From: Ctena decussata
Lineage: Eukaryota; Mollusca; Bivalvia; Lucinida; Lucinidae
Length of the DNA stretch: 64,000 nucleotides
Direction of reading: 5' to 3'
Assembly (NCBI GenBank): GCA_963989385.1
Contig: OZ022508.1
Location: 31,518,166-31,582,165, forward strand
Positions within the stretch are counted from its first letter, which is position 1. Every line of letters begins with the position of its first letter. Below are positions 1 through 11,460 of this stretch, piece after piece. The translations under genes were made by a program, and so were the position numbers. The notes under the pieces are model-generated. The model had not been told where the DNA came from. It did no database searches and saw only the letters and a list, made by a program, of their open reading frames with translations.

Positions 1-51
1 AATTGGGGCAATTGGAAATGGGTGTCGTAGCAAAGGTAGAGGCGTACAGGT

Positions 52-412
52 TTGACAGCACAGTTGGAGAAAAGAACACAGACCTTTGAGATGAGATGCT
101 ACCGAAGACTAATGAACATTTCGTACAAGGATCGCGTAACCAATGAGGAGGTTCGCAGAAAGATCCAAGCCGCCAGTGGAGAATATGATGAATTCCTGGC
201 CATGGTCAAAAAACGGAAACTAAGGTGGTCTGGCCACGTCTCCAGGTTTTCTGGCTTAACTTAGGCGATTCAACGGGACAAAGTGAAAAAAAGGAGATTT
301 AGACAGAAAAAAGAGGTGGGACGATAATGTAAAAAAAGTTGACGGGGATGGACATTGCCAGCGTAGCCAGAGCAGCTGAGAACAGGACAAAGTGAAAATG
401 GATTGTCTCTCA
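52..412 (+). pseudogene. RTE-like non-LTR retrotransposon, C-terminal fragment (dead)
   Basis: The frame opening at 52 reads a segment typical of the region after the reverse transcriptase domain of RTE-type retrotransposons: MRCYRRLMNISYKDRV, then a lysine/arginine stretch ending KRKLRWSGHVSR. A stop follows at 262-264. Downstream, other frames continue the same family (RQKK near 300, then LTGMDIASVARAAENR to about 405), so there are at least two frameshifts and several stops. In the living element this protein copies the element RNA into DNA at a nicked target. The catalytic domain lies left of the window or is missing. Family assignment is from recalled motifs; the exact clade is uncertain. 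Confidence 0.75.
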
Positions 413-1720
413 TATTTCAAAATCTTCAAACTATCAGTTTTTTTTTTTTTTGTTGTTTTTTTTTCAAATGATGGTTCTAGTTTTGACCTTTGACCTTTTC
501 ACTGGGGGTGCGATCCAGGGCCTCATGTCCCTCTTGTTTTTATTTCTTATTTCGTCGCCCCTGGTTAGCAAGGTGCATTACATGTATAGACTACACGCAC
601 ACCCAACCCCGCTTCTCCTCATTGACAATGATCGTAGGTATCAGACACATCACAAAAGATTTTCTCAGGACGGTCGCGAGAGCTAATGCTTTTATTTCTT
701 CCCTAGACTTTTTTTTCGGCTTTAGCCGTATAACCTTACTATTGCCGAATTGGTGAATTCTAATAATCATGTTGCTGTGTGCAACATCAAAACATCTGAC
801 CAGTAAGTAACCCCCCCCCCCCCACCCCCACCCCTTCCCACACACATAAGAGGATAAAAGGCTAATCTTGAAATCCTGATTCATGGTGCCAATTCTCAAG
901 AGCATAAACTAACTCATTCTGACCTGTTTTTTGCAAAGGAGATTTGGAGCAGTCTGGTGCATGCACTTAATATGCAGTCCTAAAGGCTTTCAGCGTAGTT
1001 AATTTTCTTCCGATAGAATTTTTTTTTCCATATCCATAGTCAAGCATGTGACGCAGAAGCATGAACAGACCACCACCACCACCACCCTTGTCAGTTTTTT
1101 GCACTTGCAGGTGCGCGATAAATGTATCCTCGATATTCATTGCAGGTGTTTGAAAACTGTTTCTCGAACTAACATCACTGGCAAAATTAAAAGCTAGAAG
1201 TTTCAAATGAAGTCAGCTGTAGATTCTAATTGACAGCAACATCACACGTCATCGTTACGTGTACAGTATAGCAAAGAATCTAAACAAAACAGCTGCAGTG
1301 TATAAAGAGGATTTCAGCCGTATGCCTAGACTAGGCCTGTATAGTAGAACATATTGGTCGAAGTAAGATTTTATCTGTCAACAGACATATTTTTATACCA
1401 TGTCTAGCCCTCAGTCTAGTCAGAGCTCCTTTGGTTTCTCAGGGGATCGCGGCCGCCAGATGTGGGTGGGGTGTGTAGGATCGCGTCAGTTTCCTCCGAA
1501 ATTCATAAACAAAGTCGAGCATTTTGTCAAGATGGGGCGGTGGATGACATAGGACCTAAATTCAGTGCGACCGGGTTACCCACGAGTATATCATGCGAAT
1601 TTTAAAGCACTATAATGCCAGAACACGGTACTCGATAGCCTAGGCCCATGCGTGTGCCAATATGGAAGCTGTAGAAAATTATCGAACAGATACACGTGAA
1701 ATGTGATTTAATGACGGCTT
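413..1720. other. Unassigned intergenic stretch with simple repeats
   Basis: No gene or known element was recognised. It contains a T run near 438-462, a C-rich run at 808-832 and an ACC triplet run at 1068-1086. Open frames on both strands across 450-1206 lean on these low-complexity runs and resemble nothing known. Confidence 0.5.
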
Positions 1721-1721
1721 A

Positions 1722-1882
1722 ATGTACCTCTGGGTCTCCATTAACTAACGGAGGGTTAAGTCGGCATTAAAAGCCATCATTAAGTTAAAGAATGTTTATG
1801 CAACAGGGTAAAAGCTGGCATTAAATTAATGGAGAGTTAATGGGGACTTAAGTTGGCATTAAGATTTAATGGACTTTTATGC
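1722..1882. repeat. Degenerate repeat built of TTAATGG/GGCATTAA motifs
   Basis: Two related blocks of roughly 75 bp each contain a CATTAA-type motif, a GGCATTAA motif and end in TTTATGCAAC (near 1796 and 1868). The motifs occur on both strands, so the stretch is partly self-complementary. It is probably the end of a mobile element; no terminal duplication was identified. Confidence 0.4.
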
Positions 1883-1899
1883 AACCCAGCCTTGGTTTA

Positions 1900-2387
1900 C
1901 ACTTGAACTGATGTTAGACACTTTTTGAGTTTTTACAAAACACTATATACTTACCCCATTGGATGACCTTGAAGTCAAGGTCATCGACTTATATTTTGGC
2001 TGAAAGATTTTGGTTAAAGTTTTATATTTATGAAGGCATAATTTCACAGTGCCCATGATGGACTCAGTTGATACCAATACTTGGACTGATGTTAGATAAT
2101 GGTTCAGGGTTTTGATACATCCAAGCCCTGCCCCCTCCCCCCCCCCCCCTCACTCACACACACAACCTCATTTGTTTGACCTCAAGCTCATGGGCTTTGA
2201 AATTGCATGTGGATTTTTTTATTCTAATTCAAGACTTATGTCTGAGATAGCTTTTGTTTATAAATGTGATGTCATTATGGACATGCTTGCCTGAAGTTTT
2301 ATGCATAGCAGTCCACACCACCATAGCGACTGTGTGATGGGCACGCACAATTCAGGCGAGCTATGCTGTCAGGCGACAGCTCTTGTT
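1900..2387 (+). mobile_element. Small satellite-bearing element with 3' hairpin (Helentron/pearl-like)
   Basis: Two monomers about 170 bp apart share ACTGATGTTAGA (near 1914 and 2086). The right end holds a perfect 6-bp stem hairpin at 2365-2380 (GCTGTC, loop AGGC, GACAGC) followed at once by TCTTGTT. The same hairpin-plus-TCTTGTT arrangement ends the better preserved element at 12236-13479. The left end was not found, so the start is approximate. A C run and CA repeat near 2130-2165 lie inside. Confidence 0.5.
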
Positions 2388-2399
2388 GTCTGATCAGCT

Positions 2400-5296
2400 T
2401 AGAAGGAGAGTAAATTATTGAAAAAAAAAATGGCTACAATATTAATGTTACTTGAAAGATTGCATGCTTGTTTGTTTACCCTATCACAGTTAACAACTTT
2501 GCTCTTCTGTTTTATTGAAAGCCGATGAAACTATTTCAACTTTAAAGCTATACATGTGTCATTATATATATTTTGTCGGTAATAAGTTTGTCAGCGCCTA
2601 ATGTTTTCCCGTCTTTGCTAGCCAGGGTTCTACTGGTGGTTTCCTTTTTTCTCCAGAGTTTCAGTATATGTGTTTTTGGTGAGTCCTACTCTTTGTTTCA
2701 TCAAAGTGTTAGTTCTTTAATCTATATTTTTCTGTGTTAAATCATCAATGAGCTGAAAGACATTTACTTGGACTAAACTTACTGTCACATTAATCACGAT
2801 GTAAGCTAGGGTGAGGGTCCCTCCCCCAATCACCAAATTAATTTGTTACTGAGTTCAAATTACATTGTGTTTTTTTATATGTTATTGTTTGCCGTGTCCA
2901 CTTTTCCATAGACTTCGTACAAAATCCGTCTGGGCTTTTTTCTCGTTTTCCTATTCATTCTGATGCATTTCTAATTTATAAACGTCTATAAAACCGGTAA
3001 TGTTTTATGTGCTTAAGATACTTACATTTTGTTAAGGCTAGCTTTATGGCCATATACATGGGGACGAGATATTCATTTTGCTAATCGCTCGTATTGTCGC
3101 ACTACCAGCGATTTTTACTATATGTAGCATTTTCCTGTTTGGTCCTAGAGGTTTTGGGCGTGGGGCGTGGGGAGAGGGGCGGGGAATTGGATTTATGACT
3201 TCCCGATCATTACAAGGGTCATTTCAGAAATAGTGTAAATCAGTCGGCCATTCCCAGGAATGTTGACCGATTTTTGAAATTTAAGTCTTAACTTTAAGGT
3301 TTACATATCACCCAATGGCATTCACTCAAAATTTTTGAGGCACTGGTATTTTCTTCAAAATATGCCTTGACAATAGTTGTGAGGGTAAGGACACTGAGTA
3401 GAAACAGACGTAATTTTTATGTAAAGACAAATTCATATTTTCTTTACTCTGGATACAAGCAGCTCTGGATTGATACCTATAATACCTGTTATACTGAAAA
3501 TATTTCAATATGAAAAGCATTGTATCAGCCTTGCTAGCACACAGGATTTACCTTGCAAGATAGGCTAATCATGGAACTATGCGCATTTCTGATGACGTCA
3601 CTTCCTGTGCTAAATTGAAATGTACAGTAAGTTCTTTAAACTTCGATTTTGAGGTCAAATTAAGTGACAGTGAATGTTTGGTGACAGATATGAACCAGAA
3701 AATAAATAAGATTTTATTCGTCATGCTTGTTTTCTGTTATAAATAATCTTTTATGGCGCTTTATGCTCTTTTGTCAGTGGCCTATCTGATTTTTTACTAT
3801 AAAATGCCCCACCCACCCACATATTTCAATGTCAGTATGTCATATTAAATTACAAGTCTTTCAAGTCTTTATATATGAATTTTTCTATCAATATGTCCTT
3901 CTATTTGTTAACATTAAACAAAGTTAAATATATTGAGCCTGTGTCTTTTTAGTAGAAAATAATTTCATTTTATTGTTTTGTATTTTACATTAATTGCTAC
4001 TACTTTGCAACTTCCGGCGTGGCGTTTGCACACGTATCATCCAGTTTCATCAGTGATTTGATGCCAGTCGTAACAAAATATAGTGACCTAATCATTTCAG
4101 TAATAAAATGTCTGTCATTTGATGGAATTGGATGTGATTGAGTCAAAAATCACAATTTTATTGATATAATGTATTTATAATAACTTTGCATTTATAACCA
4201 CAGAGCAGACAAAAATCTCGTTTATTATGTTACTTGTGTAGATTCTAGAATCTATTTCTGTATAACTTTCTTATTAAACATTGAAAGAACAGTATTACGT
4301 GTTTCATCATTAAAATATATAATTTTCTCATTAAGCAAACAGTAACAGAACACGAGAGACTTTCAGTGAAAATGTATAGTTTCCAGTGTCCACACCCTTA
4401 TGACGTATAAGCACGTGCTGTCATGCATGGATGACTTAGAAATTCTTTTAAAGCATACCATTACAAAGCACTTGAATTCAGCTTTCCAATGATATATAAC
4501 ATCACTGCTAAATATCAGCCAATAGGCTAAGCTAAGATCATTTACATTATTTCTGAAATGCCCCTCGTACTTCATAAATAAGTTACTTTTAGTTTCTTTA
4601 TGCTGGATTTGCTAATTTGCAAGTGACAGAGAGAGAGAAAGAAAGAGAAGAAACAAAAAAGCACCCTTGTTAAGTACATTTTATTTCAACTTTATGATAA
4701 TTTGCTGTCGTTTTTTCCTATCTTTGACTTGACGACAAAACTATTTGCGAATTTGTTTTGTTATAATAAAACATGGAACAGATTTTTAAACTCAAAGAAT
4801 TTAAAAGAGTTCTCAAACTTGTCTCACGTCGCTAGCGAAGCTGGTGGGGCATTGATAATAGAAGGCGTCCGTTATTTTGTAATTCCTTCTGTTGCCAGCA
4901 ATTACTGGACATTAAAAGTTTAACGTAGGCCGACGCTCTACGTTAAAGATTGACATTCCAAGTAAGGGGGCATTTCAAACGTATACATCGCATCGATTGT
5001 GGTGCCGAAAATGCAAAAATGAATTGCGTCGCACGAACAGGGAGTTTAGGACATTAGCGACGAGCAAACACTCAATCCTATTTAGTCTTTACATATGCAT
5101 CAAACCAGGAAGACAGATAAGTCTGCGCCGTTGCGCAAGCTGATCTGATTCTTTTTTTTAATGCACGTGCCCTGAGGTAAAATTATACACGACGCCATTT
5201 GCAGGATTGAATTAAAACCGTATTTACGTCGTTGCAACATCATATTTACATCATGGCGTTGCATCAACGTCGATTTGACGTTGAAAACGTTTTAGC
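2400..5296. other. AT-rich stretch with nothing recognised
   Basis: No coding region, RNA gene or repeat family was recognised, apart from a GA-rich run near 4627-4650 and a CAACGT/GACGTT-rich patch at about 5210-5290 that resembles patches at 8450-8700, 10520-10600 and 50880-50930. The frames of 60-80 codons here lack recognisable motifs. Confidence 0.4.
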
Positions 5297-5298
5297 TA

Positions 5299-6319
5299 CA
5301 AGGGTTGATCCAGAAGTAATGTCACTGCGTCCATTGCACGTTTATTCATCATAGCATTATTACAAAAATTATATCATGCTACACTGTAATTCCATTCTGA
5401 TTTACAGAATAAACATAAAGTTGGAATCTTTTTCCATTCCAATTATATAGACGTTCAAAGTGTGCCACCAACGCCATCGCGCCGCGCGTTAAAAATAACG
5501 TTAAATACATGAACATAAATTTCAAAGGCAATCACAAATCAAAATCAAACTAACGCACCAAATTAGATGAAAATTTGGTACGATGACGAAATCAATTTTT
5601 TCTGCCAACTGTCGAAATTTTAATATCGTAACTGCAGTTTGAAGGTCGCTAGCTAGTGCTAATGTTTGTTACTGCCGAGAGTAGAATTGTTGATTTCTGA
5701 CAAACGCGCGTCAGCGGATATATATATGCGCTTTTGTCTCAAATTAGGAATATCACCATTAGAGACTCTAGAGGCGTTTAGTTAGACATGTGGTGATATA
5801 ACAGTGATTATGAGGCTTGTGCAAAGGTGCAATCGGCGCGATTCGGGTGCAGATGAGTCGCTAGAGGTTAGGCCGAAAACCGGAAGACCTTTATGCACAA
5901 TGTCAGACAAAAACGTAACTCTTGTTCGGATCCCATATATGAAGATCGATGTTCTGCAATTCGAATATTGTGTAAATTCTTACTTGAGCTGCGGGGTTGT
6001 TCAAGTAATATTGAAAGATGAGATAAACAATGGGTGAACAGACATAAGTGCTTTGCTGGAACAGCGAATATGCTACTTTGGACATGGCACAATTTCGAAA
6101 CTTCGCCTGGTGCGTCAACGACGTCATTGGTGTGCGGCGCGTTTCGTTACCATGCCTTCTGTCTATTTCGATATCTCAGTTATTGTGCTGTGTATTTTAA
6201 TGACATTTTCAGACCATACTGCAAATAGATTAAGGTACTTGGATGTGAAATTTTGTTGCTCTATCTTTATTCTTCACGATTTTATAGCTGCAGTGACATT
6301 ACTTCTGGATCAACCCTCG
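5299..6319 (+). mobile_element. mariner-type DNA transposon, degenerate
   Basis: The 30-bp ends at 5299-5328 and 6290-6319 are inverted repeats matching at 29 of 30 positions, beginning (CA/CG)AGGGTTGATCCAG. Each is flanked by TA (5297-5298 and 6320-6321), the target duplication of the Tc1/mariner superfamily. The interior is 1,021 bp, shorter than the usual 1.3 kb of mariner, and the transposase is broken, so this copy cannot encode its own enzyme. The near-identical ends suggest they are still recognisable substrates; whether any active source exists cannot be seen here. Confidence 0.9.
5804..6250 (+). pseudogene. mariner transposase N-terminal remnant
   Basis: The frame from 5804 contains ESLEVRPKTGRPLCT, the spacing and charge pattern of the first helix-turn-helix region of mariner transposases (usually ..SL.D..RSGRP..). 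The matching second helix-turn-helix is split between frames: IYEDRCSAIRIL in one and CGVVQVILKDEIN in another at about 5945-6025, which shows a frameshift. The catalytic DD34D/E part was not recognised; most of it seems deleted. The protein normally binds the terminal repeats and cuts and pastes the element. It lies wholly inside the TIRs at 5299-6319. Confidence 0.7.
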
Positions 6320-6663
6320 TACATTAGGACATCTAGGCATAAAGACGATGCATGTCGTTCTTTCTCCTCTGGAAAGCAAAATTCTTTAAATATAAATAAG
6401 CGTGGTTTTACTTATATTTTCATTTTGCTGAATACTGAATTAGCTATTTTTTCAACGACATTGCCCCGCCAGGGAATTTTTTTTTCTCCAAGTTTGATCG
6501 GTTGAAGACAGCTTGTGATAGCACCACTCAAACTAAATCGTCGGCCCATTATGTAGGACAGAATAGCGCAAAGCGGGATCTAGCCGTGTAAACGTCTCCG
6601 TCATAGAAAATTACACGTGATGTCAGCACTTGTCATTGAAAGTGCGCGCTTATCTGACGTAAA

Positions 6664-6907
6664 GGGTTGCCTGTTTTTGGTGTCAGAGTTTCTGTGATGT
6701 TTTACCTTATGTATGTTCTTATTATTTTTGGTTCGGTTTGGGTTGCTGAGTGGCCACCTTTTGGGAACAAGCTGCTCACTCGGTTGGCCATATGTTCTCT
6801 GTATCTTGATTATTTGTAATCTTGGTTGTTTTCAACTATGGTTTGAGGGCTGGATTTGGATTTTGATTGTTTCAGTTCCTGGTCTTTGCATACTTTTTAC
6901 TTTTACC
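6664..6907 (-). mobile_element. Partial copy of a dispersed retroposon (family R349)
   Basis: The same sequence occurs in inverse orientation at 43637-43978 and 59403-59751. Shared landmarks are the block translating as QPSNHSWKQLRL on the minus strand and the end GCATACTTTTTACTTTT. This copy lacks the G-run/CCAACCTCACCC end present in the other two, so it is truncated. The conserved open frame in the family is either a real small protein or simply recent common ancestry. Confidence 0.75.
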
Positions 6908-6990
6908 AGTGTATGGCACACAAGTTTACTCGGCTATTTTGTACTATAGTAACTGAACAAATATACAGGTTTTCAGTACCAGTGTGTTGG

Positions 6991-7110
6991 GAGCCCCGGT
7001 AGCTCAGTCAGATATGGGCTTCTCCTGATAAGCTAGCAGTCCGGGTTCAAATCCTGCTGGAGGAGGAAATATTCAACTACAAACGGGGATCTTGCACATT
7101 GTATGACCAT
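6991..7110 (+). mobile_element. tRNA-derived SINE (family S1), 5' part
   Basis: It begins GAGCCCCGGTAGCTCAG, like RNA polymerase III box A. Box B (GGGTTCAAATCC) follows about 45 bp later, then GGAGGAGGAA and a tail resembling CTACAAACGGGG. The acceptor arm does not pair, so it is not a tRNA gene. Other S1 copies lie at 9596, 10327, 29149, 29330, 29483, 48595 and 51036. Confidence 0.8.
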
Positions 7111-7630
7111 TATGCCGAAACTGAAACAGCATTTGCATGCAGCATGCTTATGTGTATACATGCAATGTGTGTATATGTGTCAGTGATATCTGCTGGAAAC
7201 AAAAACGATGTCGTATCAGGCTGACTGCACAGGCGCGCAGATAGGTCTGAGTCGTCATTGCTCGCATATGTACAGCAGATCCTTTTTAGATGCCGACGCA
7301 GTGGCACGCTGATTTTACAGACGAACATCTATGATCCGATCAGGGCCTGCCAGTAAATTAAATATCATTCAAAATTTTGGATAATTACACGTTGTCATAA
7401 TATGTAGGGTAACCATACTCTTTTTAGACTGGTAACCCGTTTTGGCGACATATGCGAACAGTGCAGACCCAGTTAAGACGCCGCATAATTATTTACACAA
7501 AATACAATAAAAGTGGAAACATGAACCAGAAACCCCTAAAACACAGAAATGGAGTCATCCAAATACATGTAACAGACTTTCAAAGAAAAGGGGGATTGGA
7601 AAGACGGGGGAAGGGGGCAGCTGGGGCGGG

Positions 7631-8047
7631 CTAAGATTGTGTGGTTAAAGTCGGAATTACCCACAGTTTAATGGACAGCAAAAGAAAATGTACTACCCAG
7701 CCTTTCCCTGTGTACATGAATACATGTGCAGTCTGGTCAGGGCATGTGCATTTAGTCCACATAATTGATTCGGCATTACGAATCGTTCCCAACAGCTGAA
7801 AACGCCATGGCAATATAGCATCTGATAGGTTCTGTGCACGCTGCAAATAATTTGCTATACAAAACGTTTGAAGCTTATCAAAGTTGATACGCCAGCGAGA
7901 CGCTGTTTTAAAGCTGTCTGATCCTTGGTTAAGCTGAATGATCAAGTTTGGATACGTTCGGGGTTCTACCAGTAGTGTCATTGGCGATTTTGCCAATGGT
8001 GTCATTGGTAACCGTAGAACCCTGAACAGGTGACCTTTGGCAGCCAA
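7631..8047 (-). other. Unassigned 138-codon open frame
   Basis: This is one of the longest uninterrupted frames not built of simple repeats. No domain, signal peptide or known family was recognised. Its C-terminal-coding side abuts a G-rich patch and its start overlaps a hairpin-rich repeat (7955-8390), so a chance frame in repeat DNA is the likelier reading. Confidence 0.2.
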
Positions 8048-8390
8048 CTATTGTTAGAGCCAATGGCGCCATTGGCACCATTGCAGAGCCAATTTTTTCT
8101 GTAATTAGAAAATTTCAGTTTTTCTAATTTGCTTTCATCACTGTGGGGAAAAGTTATTCTCCTGACACAACTCGAGCGTTTATGATGGATTCACTAAATC
8201 GCCATGTTGAATGACGCAATTTTCCGGCTTTTGTACTGTTACCCACGCCCTTTGTTGTCTGCAGTATTGGCAGCCAATGGTCGGCAATATTGGTACCTTT
8301 GGAACCAACGGTAGAGCCAATGGTGCCAATGTTGAAACTCTGAACAGCATTGCCATGCCTATGCTGACATTGGCAGAATCCCAAACGCAC
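7955..8390. repeat. CCAATGG/CCATTGG hairpin-rich repeat
   Basis: The motif CCAATGG and its complement alternate many times. One clear hairpin runs from GGGGTTCTAC near 7960 to GTAGAACCC near 8015. A second cluster around 8060-8095 contains GCCAATGGCGCCATTGGC, a self-complementary 18-mer. The stretch 8270-8385 repeats the same words. It is probably a foldback-type element; boundaries are approximate. Confidence 0.5.
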
Positions 8391-9324
8391 CGTTTGTTAA
8401 CGTATACTTAGTATATTCTTGAGAGAGACAAAACACTGAAATGGTGAATGGACGTTGCGTTGATGACGTTGCAAGGACATTGATTCGACGACCTCCTTCG
8501 TAGCAATGCATACCAGACAGTCTGTACTCGTTTTGAAATGAAAGTCGCTAAAGCTGTCTCGACGTTTATGCGACGTTGTTTTGTTTCTGCGTGAGTTTCA
8601 GTTTCCTAACACTTTACATGTCCCTTAACCTTGTTGGCAGAGTTTATACAACGGTTCAAACGTCGTAGTAATGTCGACATTGCATCGACGTTGATTCGAC
8701 ACTTGCCCGCTTGGTTCCTTCAGAGAAGGCTTCCAACACTTACATCTCAAATTATCCATGTAGATTATCCAGCAAAAAATCCTAAATGCATACATTTCTG
8801 CTCAATATATAAGGAACAGCGAGTATCGTGATCAGACTGCACTTACGTGCATGTCTAAACAAGGTCAAAATACATAAATACATGTTTTTGTACCGAGCAA
8901 GGGCGCACTAGCGGAAATCACACGATACACACAATAAGGTTTCCATACTGATTTAGTGCGAAACCTGGGGTTTAGCCCCGTTGATATTTTTTCTTCCTTA
9001 AAGGCCAGTTGGACGTTTGTAATTAAATTTTTCCCAATTTACCGCATTTCAGAATGAAAATACGCTGAGCGTGTTGGAATTTTGTCAGTTTGACAAAATT
9101 TTAATACGCACCTACTTATTTGCGTACAGGTAGCTACGCCTTTGCCGACATTAGAATCCACGTTATAGACACACGACCGAAATCGAAAGTAAAAACGTCC
9201 TTCTCGCAATACAGATAAACCTGTTGTTTTGGTATTTTATTGTTCAGCCTCGTAAGATAAAAAGGAAAATTAGTACAAAATTAAGTCATCTAATTTGAAT
9301 CAGCGCTCAGTTCAACTAAAAGAT

Positions 9325-9520
9325 CCATCCATCCATCTAGTAACCTACCTACCAACCTTTCTTACCTGCTTACGTTCCTACCCTCTGACTGTCTGTATGT
9401 TTGTCTCTCCGTTCACCTACCTACTTACCTACCTACCCTATTCTACCCTAACCTACCCTACCTACCCTGAGAGGCCGTCTGCCTGTCTCTGTCTGACAGA
9501 CCGTCTGTCTGTCTAAAACT
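9325..9520. repeat. Degenerate CCTA/CTGT microsatellite
   Basis: Low-complexity pyrimidine-rich stretch of CCTA, CTAC and CTGT units. The open frame across it is an artefact of the repeat. Confidence 0.8.
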
Positions 9521-9595
9521 TTATGCATTATTTATAGGACACCGATATTTTCAGCCAGTATGGATGGATGGATGACTTGCGAATCAACGTCCTTT

Positions 9596-9741
9596 TTAAC
9601 AGTATTTCAGTCATATCAGGACGATGGGTGGACGATAATGAAAGCAATGGAGCCCAGTCTAAGATTGAAATGATTTCCGCCTCCGGTGGGGCTCGAACCC
9701 GAGACCGCTAGCAGGCCAGCCCTTAACATACTGAGGCTCCA
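9596..9741 (-). mobile_element. tRNA-derived SINE (family S1)
   Basis: On the minus strand it starts GGAGCCTCAGTATGTTAAGG, with box B GGGTTCGAGCCCC, and ends in the family tail TCCTGATATGACTGAAATAC. Full length about 145 bp. A GGAT repeat at 9560-9575 adjoins its 3' end. Confidence 0.85.
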
Positions 9742-10207
9742 TTTTCATACAGTACGAATAGTCTGATTAAACAAAGGCAGAAGACCCACACCGGCCTAAT
9801 GGTAAAAAATCAATAACACCAACAACAACAAAAAAGAACATTTCATTTTGTGCTCGTAGATTCCTGAAGATCCGAGAATAATGTGCGAACAGCAAAGGCT
9901 CTGACCTGACTGCCTGCATGTACGGGTACACTTCACTTTCAGGGGAAGCAAGTCTATCATTTGCATCTTTTGCCTCGCTTTCACTAAAGGGTTAAACCAT
10001 TGGGGAAAGAAGCTACCTATGGAGGTTCGAATTCTTTCCTCTAAGCATTGGTTCAGTTTGAAAGGGCAACGTTGTGCCAAGAATAAAACAGGAAGTCACA
10101 AAAAGCATGACAGTAAACCAATTCATAAGACAGGTTTGCCGACAGCTTGAAACTAGGCACATGTCATAAGAAAACGTTTTACAGCTCGTGCGAACAGCGA
10201 ATTTTGA

Positions 10208-10326
10208 TGATAATAAGCCTGCACTTGTGCACAGATGGATGGATGGCTAGGCCGATCGATCGATCAACAGGTAGATACCGGTATATAAATAGATAGATGG
10301 ATGGATGGATGTTTTGCGATTTTATG
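10208..10326. repeat. GGAT/GATA microsatellite cluster
   Basis: Short GGAT, GATC and GATA runs adjoin the 3' end of the minus-strand SINE at 10327. The same pairing is seen at 9560-9596, which suggests that the SINE tail seeds the microsatellite. Confidence 0.7.
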
Positions 10327-10497
10327 TCCTTTCTAAAAGTATTTCAGTCATATCAAGACAATGGGTGGATAATAATGAAAGGCAATGTGCAGTGTAACTC
10401 CGTTTACCATTGGACAGATTCCCGCCAACAGCGAGGCTCGAACTGGGGACCGCTAGATCAGCGCCACTGCTTAAGCTACTAAGCTACCGGAGCTCCT
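10327..10497 (-). mobile_element. tRNA-derived SINE (family S1)
   Basis: The minus strand starts GGAGCTCCGGTAGCTTAGTA, has the ACCGCTAGATC anticodon-loop-like segment in complement and a weakened box B (near 10436-10446), and ends with the GATATGACTGAAATACT tail. Confidence 0.85.
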
Positions 10498-10716
10498 TGA
10501 TAGATAGATAGACACCAGCAGGCGCATGACGTCGTATTGACGTCGGTTCTACGAAATGACGTCGCATCGAAGTCATCACGACGTCATTTTGACGATACGT
10601 ATCCGCTGGGCCAGATTAGGGCGGTAGGGAACAAGGATCAGTAATGGAAAGACAGATAAAATGATAAAAATGGATGGTTGGATGGTAGGTTGGGTTATGG
10701 TTGAATAGGTAGGTAG

Positions 10717-10740
10717 AGATAGAGAGAGAGAGAGAGAGGA
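10717..10740. repeat. GA microsatellite
   Basis: Pure GA run. Confidence 0.9.
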
Positions 10741-11027
10741 AAAAGGAATGTGGTCGAGAGAAAAGAAAACAAAAAATGCGGAAGATCAATTAATCTCGAG
10801 GGTAATACCAGCTTCCCAACCTGGTTTTCGACCTAGCCAATCAGTTACCGCACATGCAAAAGTGGTTGTAGAATTGGACAATCGACACCAATACCAGCCC
10901 GGTCGACGCCCATTTACAAAAGTATCATTTACCGTGACTGTTATTATTATTATTATGAATCAAATTTTTTAACAATATATTCTAACACGGTGCGCCTATA
11001 GAAGCAATGGAAAGTTACCGTGTTTTA

Positions 11028-11460
11028 TTCTGCAACAATTCACTGTTTGGGAGCGCGTGAGTCTAATTGTTGACGTCACTACAATTGCTGACGTAATTTT
11101 GTGACGTTTTGAGACGTTAGACGGTGTAACGTCTCTTTTTCTTTCTAAAATCGCCATAAAAAAAGTATGTTTGTCTTAGATACAGTTAAAAATATTGGCG
11201 GGAGCATGAACGCGCTGGCAGGAAGGTTGGGAGAGTTTGAATGAAAGGAATAGTTTTTTGGCGTTTTTGAGTGTTAGATTCGAAATAGTTCAGCTCTAGC
11301 ATTGAATTGTTGAGTAATAATTCACTGTTTGTCGGTCAGTTGTAAGTAGATATATCACTCGCGCTCCGCGCTTGTGATATGATCTACTTTACAACTGACC
11401 TCCAAACAGTGAATTATTACTCAACAATTCACTGCTAGAGCTGATCTATTTCTTAACTTA
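11028..11460. mobile_element. Foldback element (family F1) with long hairpin
   Basis: About 75 bp on each side of a short loop at 11350-11380 are inverse complements: AGCTCTAGCATTGAATTGTT (11289) pairs with the complement near 11440, and TCGGTCAGTTGTAAGTAGAT pairs with ATCTACTTTACAACTGACC. The loop-proximal part (CGCGCTCCGCGC) is itself self-complementary. Upstream sequence 11130-11225 matches 24930-25020, and a second, more diverged copy of the hairpin follows there. No coding potential was seen. Confidence 0.7.

Noticed and set aside
6991..7066. Functional tRNA gene
   Set aside because: Boxes A and B are present but the acceptor stem does not pair and the SINE body continues after it. The same holds for the other S1, S2 and S3 heads.
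9295..9516. 73-codon frame with repeated Tyr-Leu-Pro
   Set aside because: Translation of the CCTA microsatellite.
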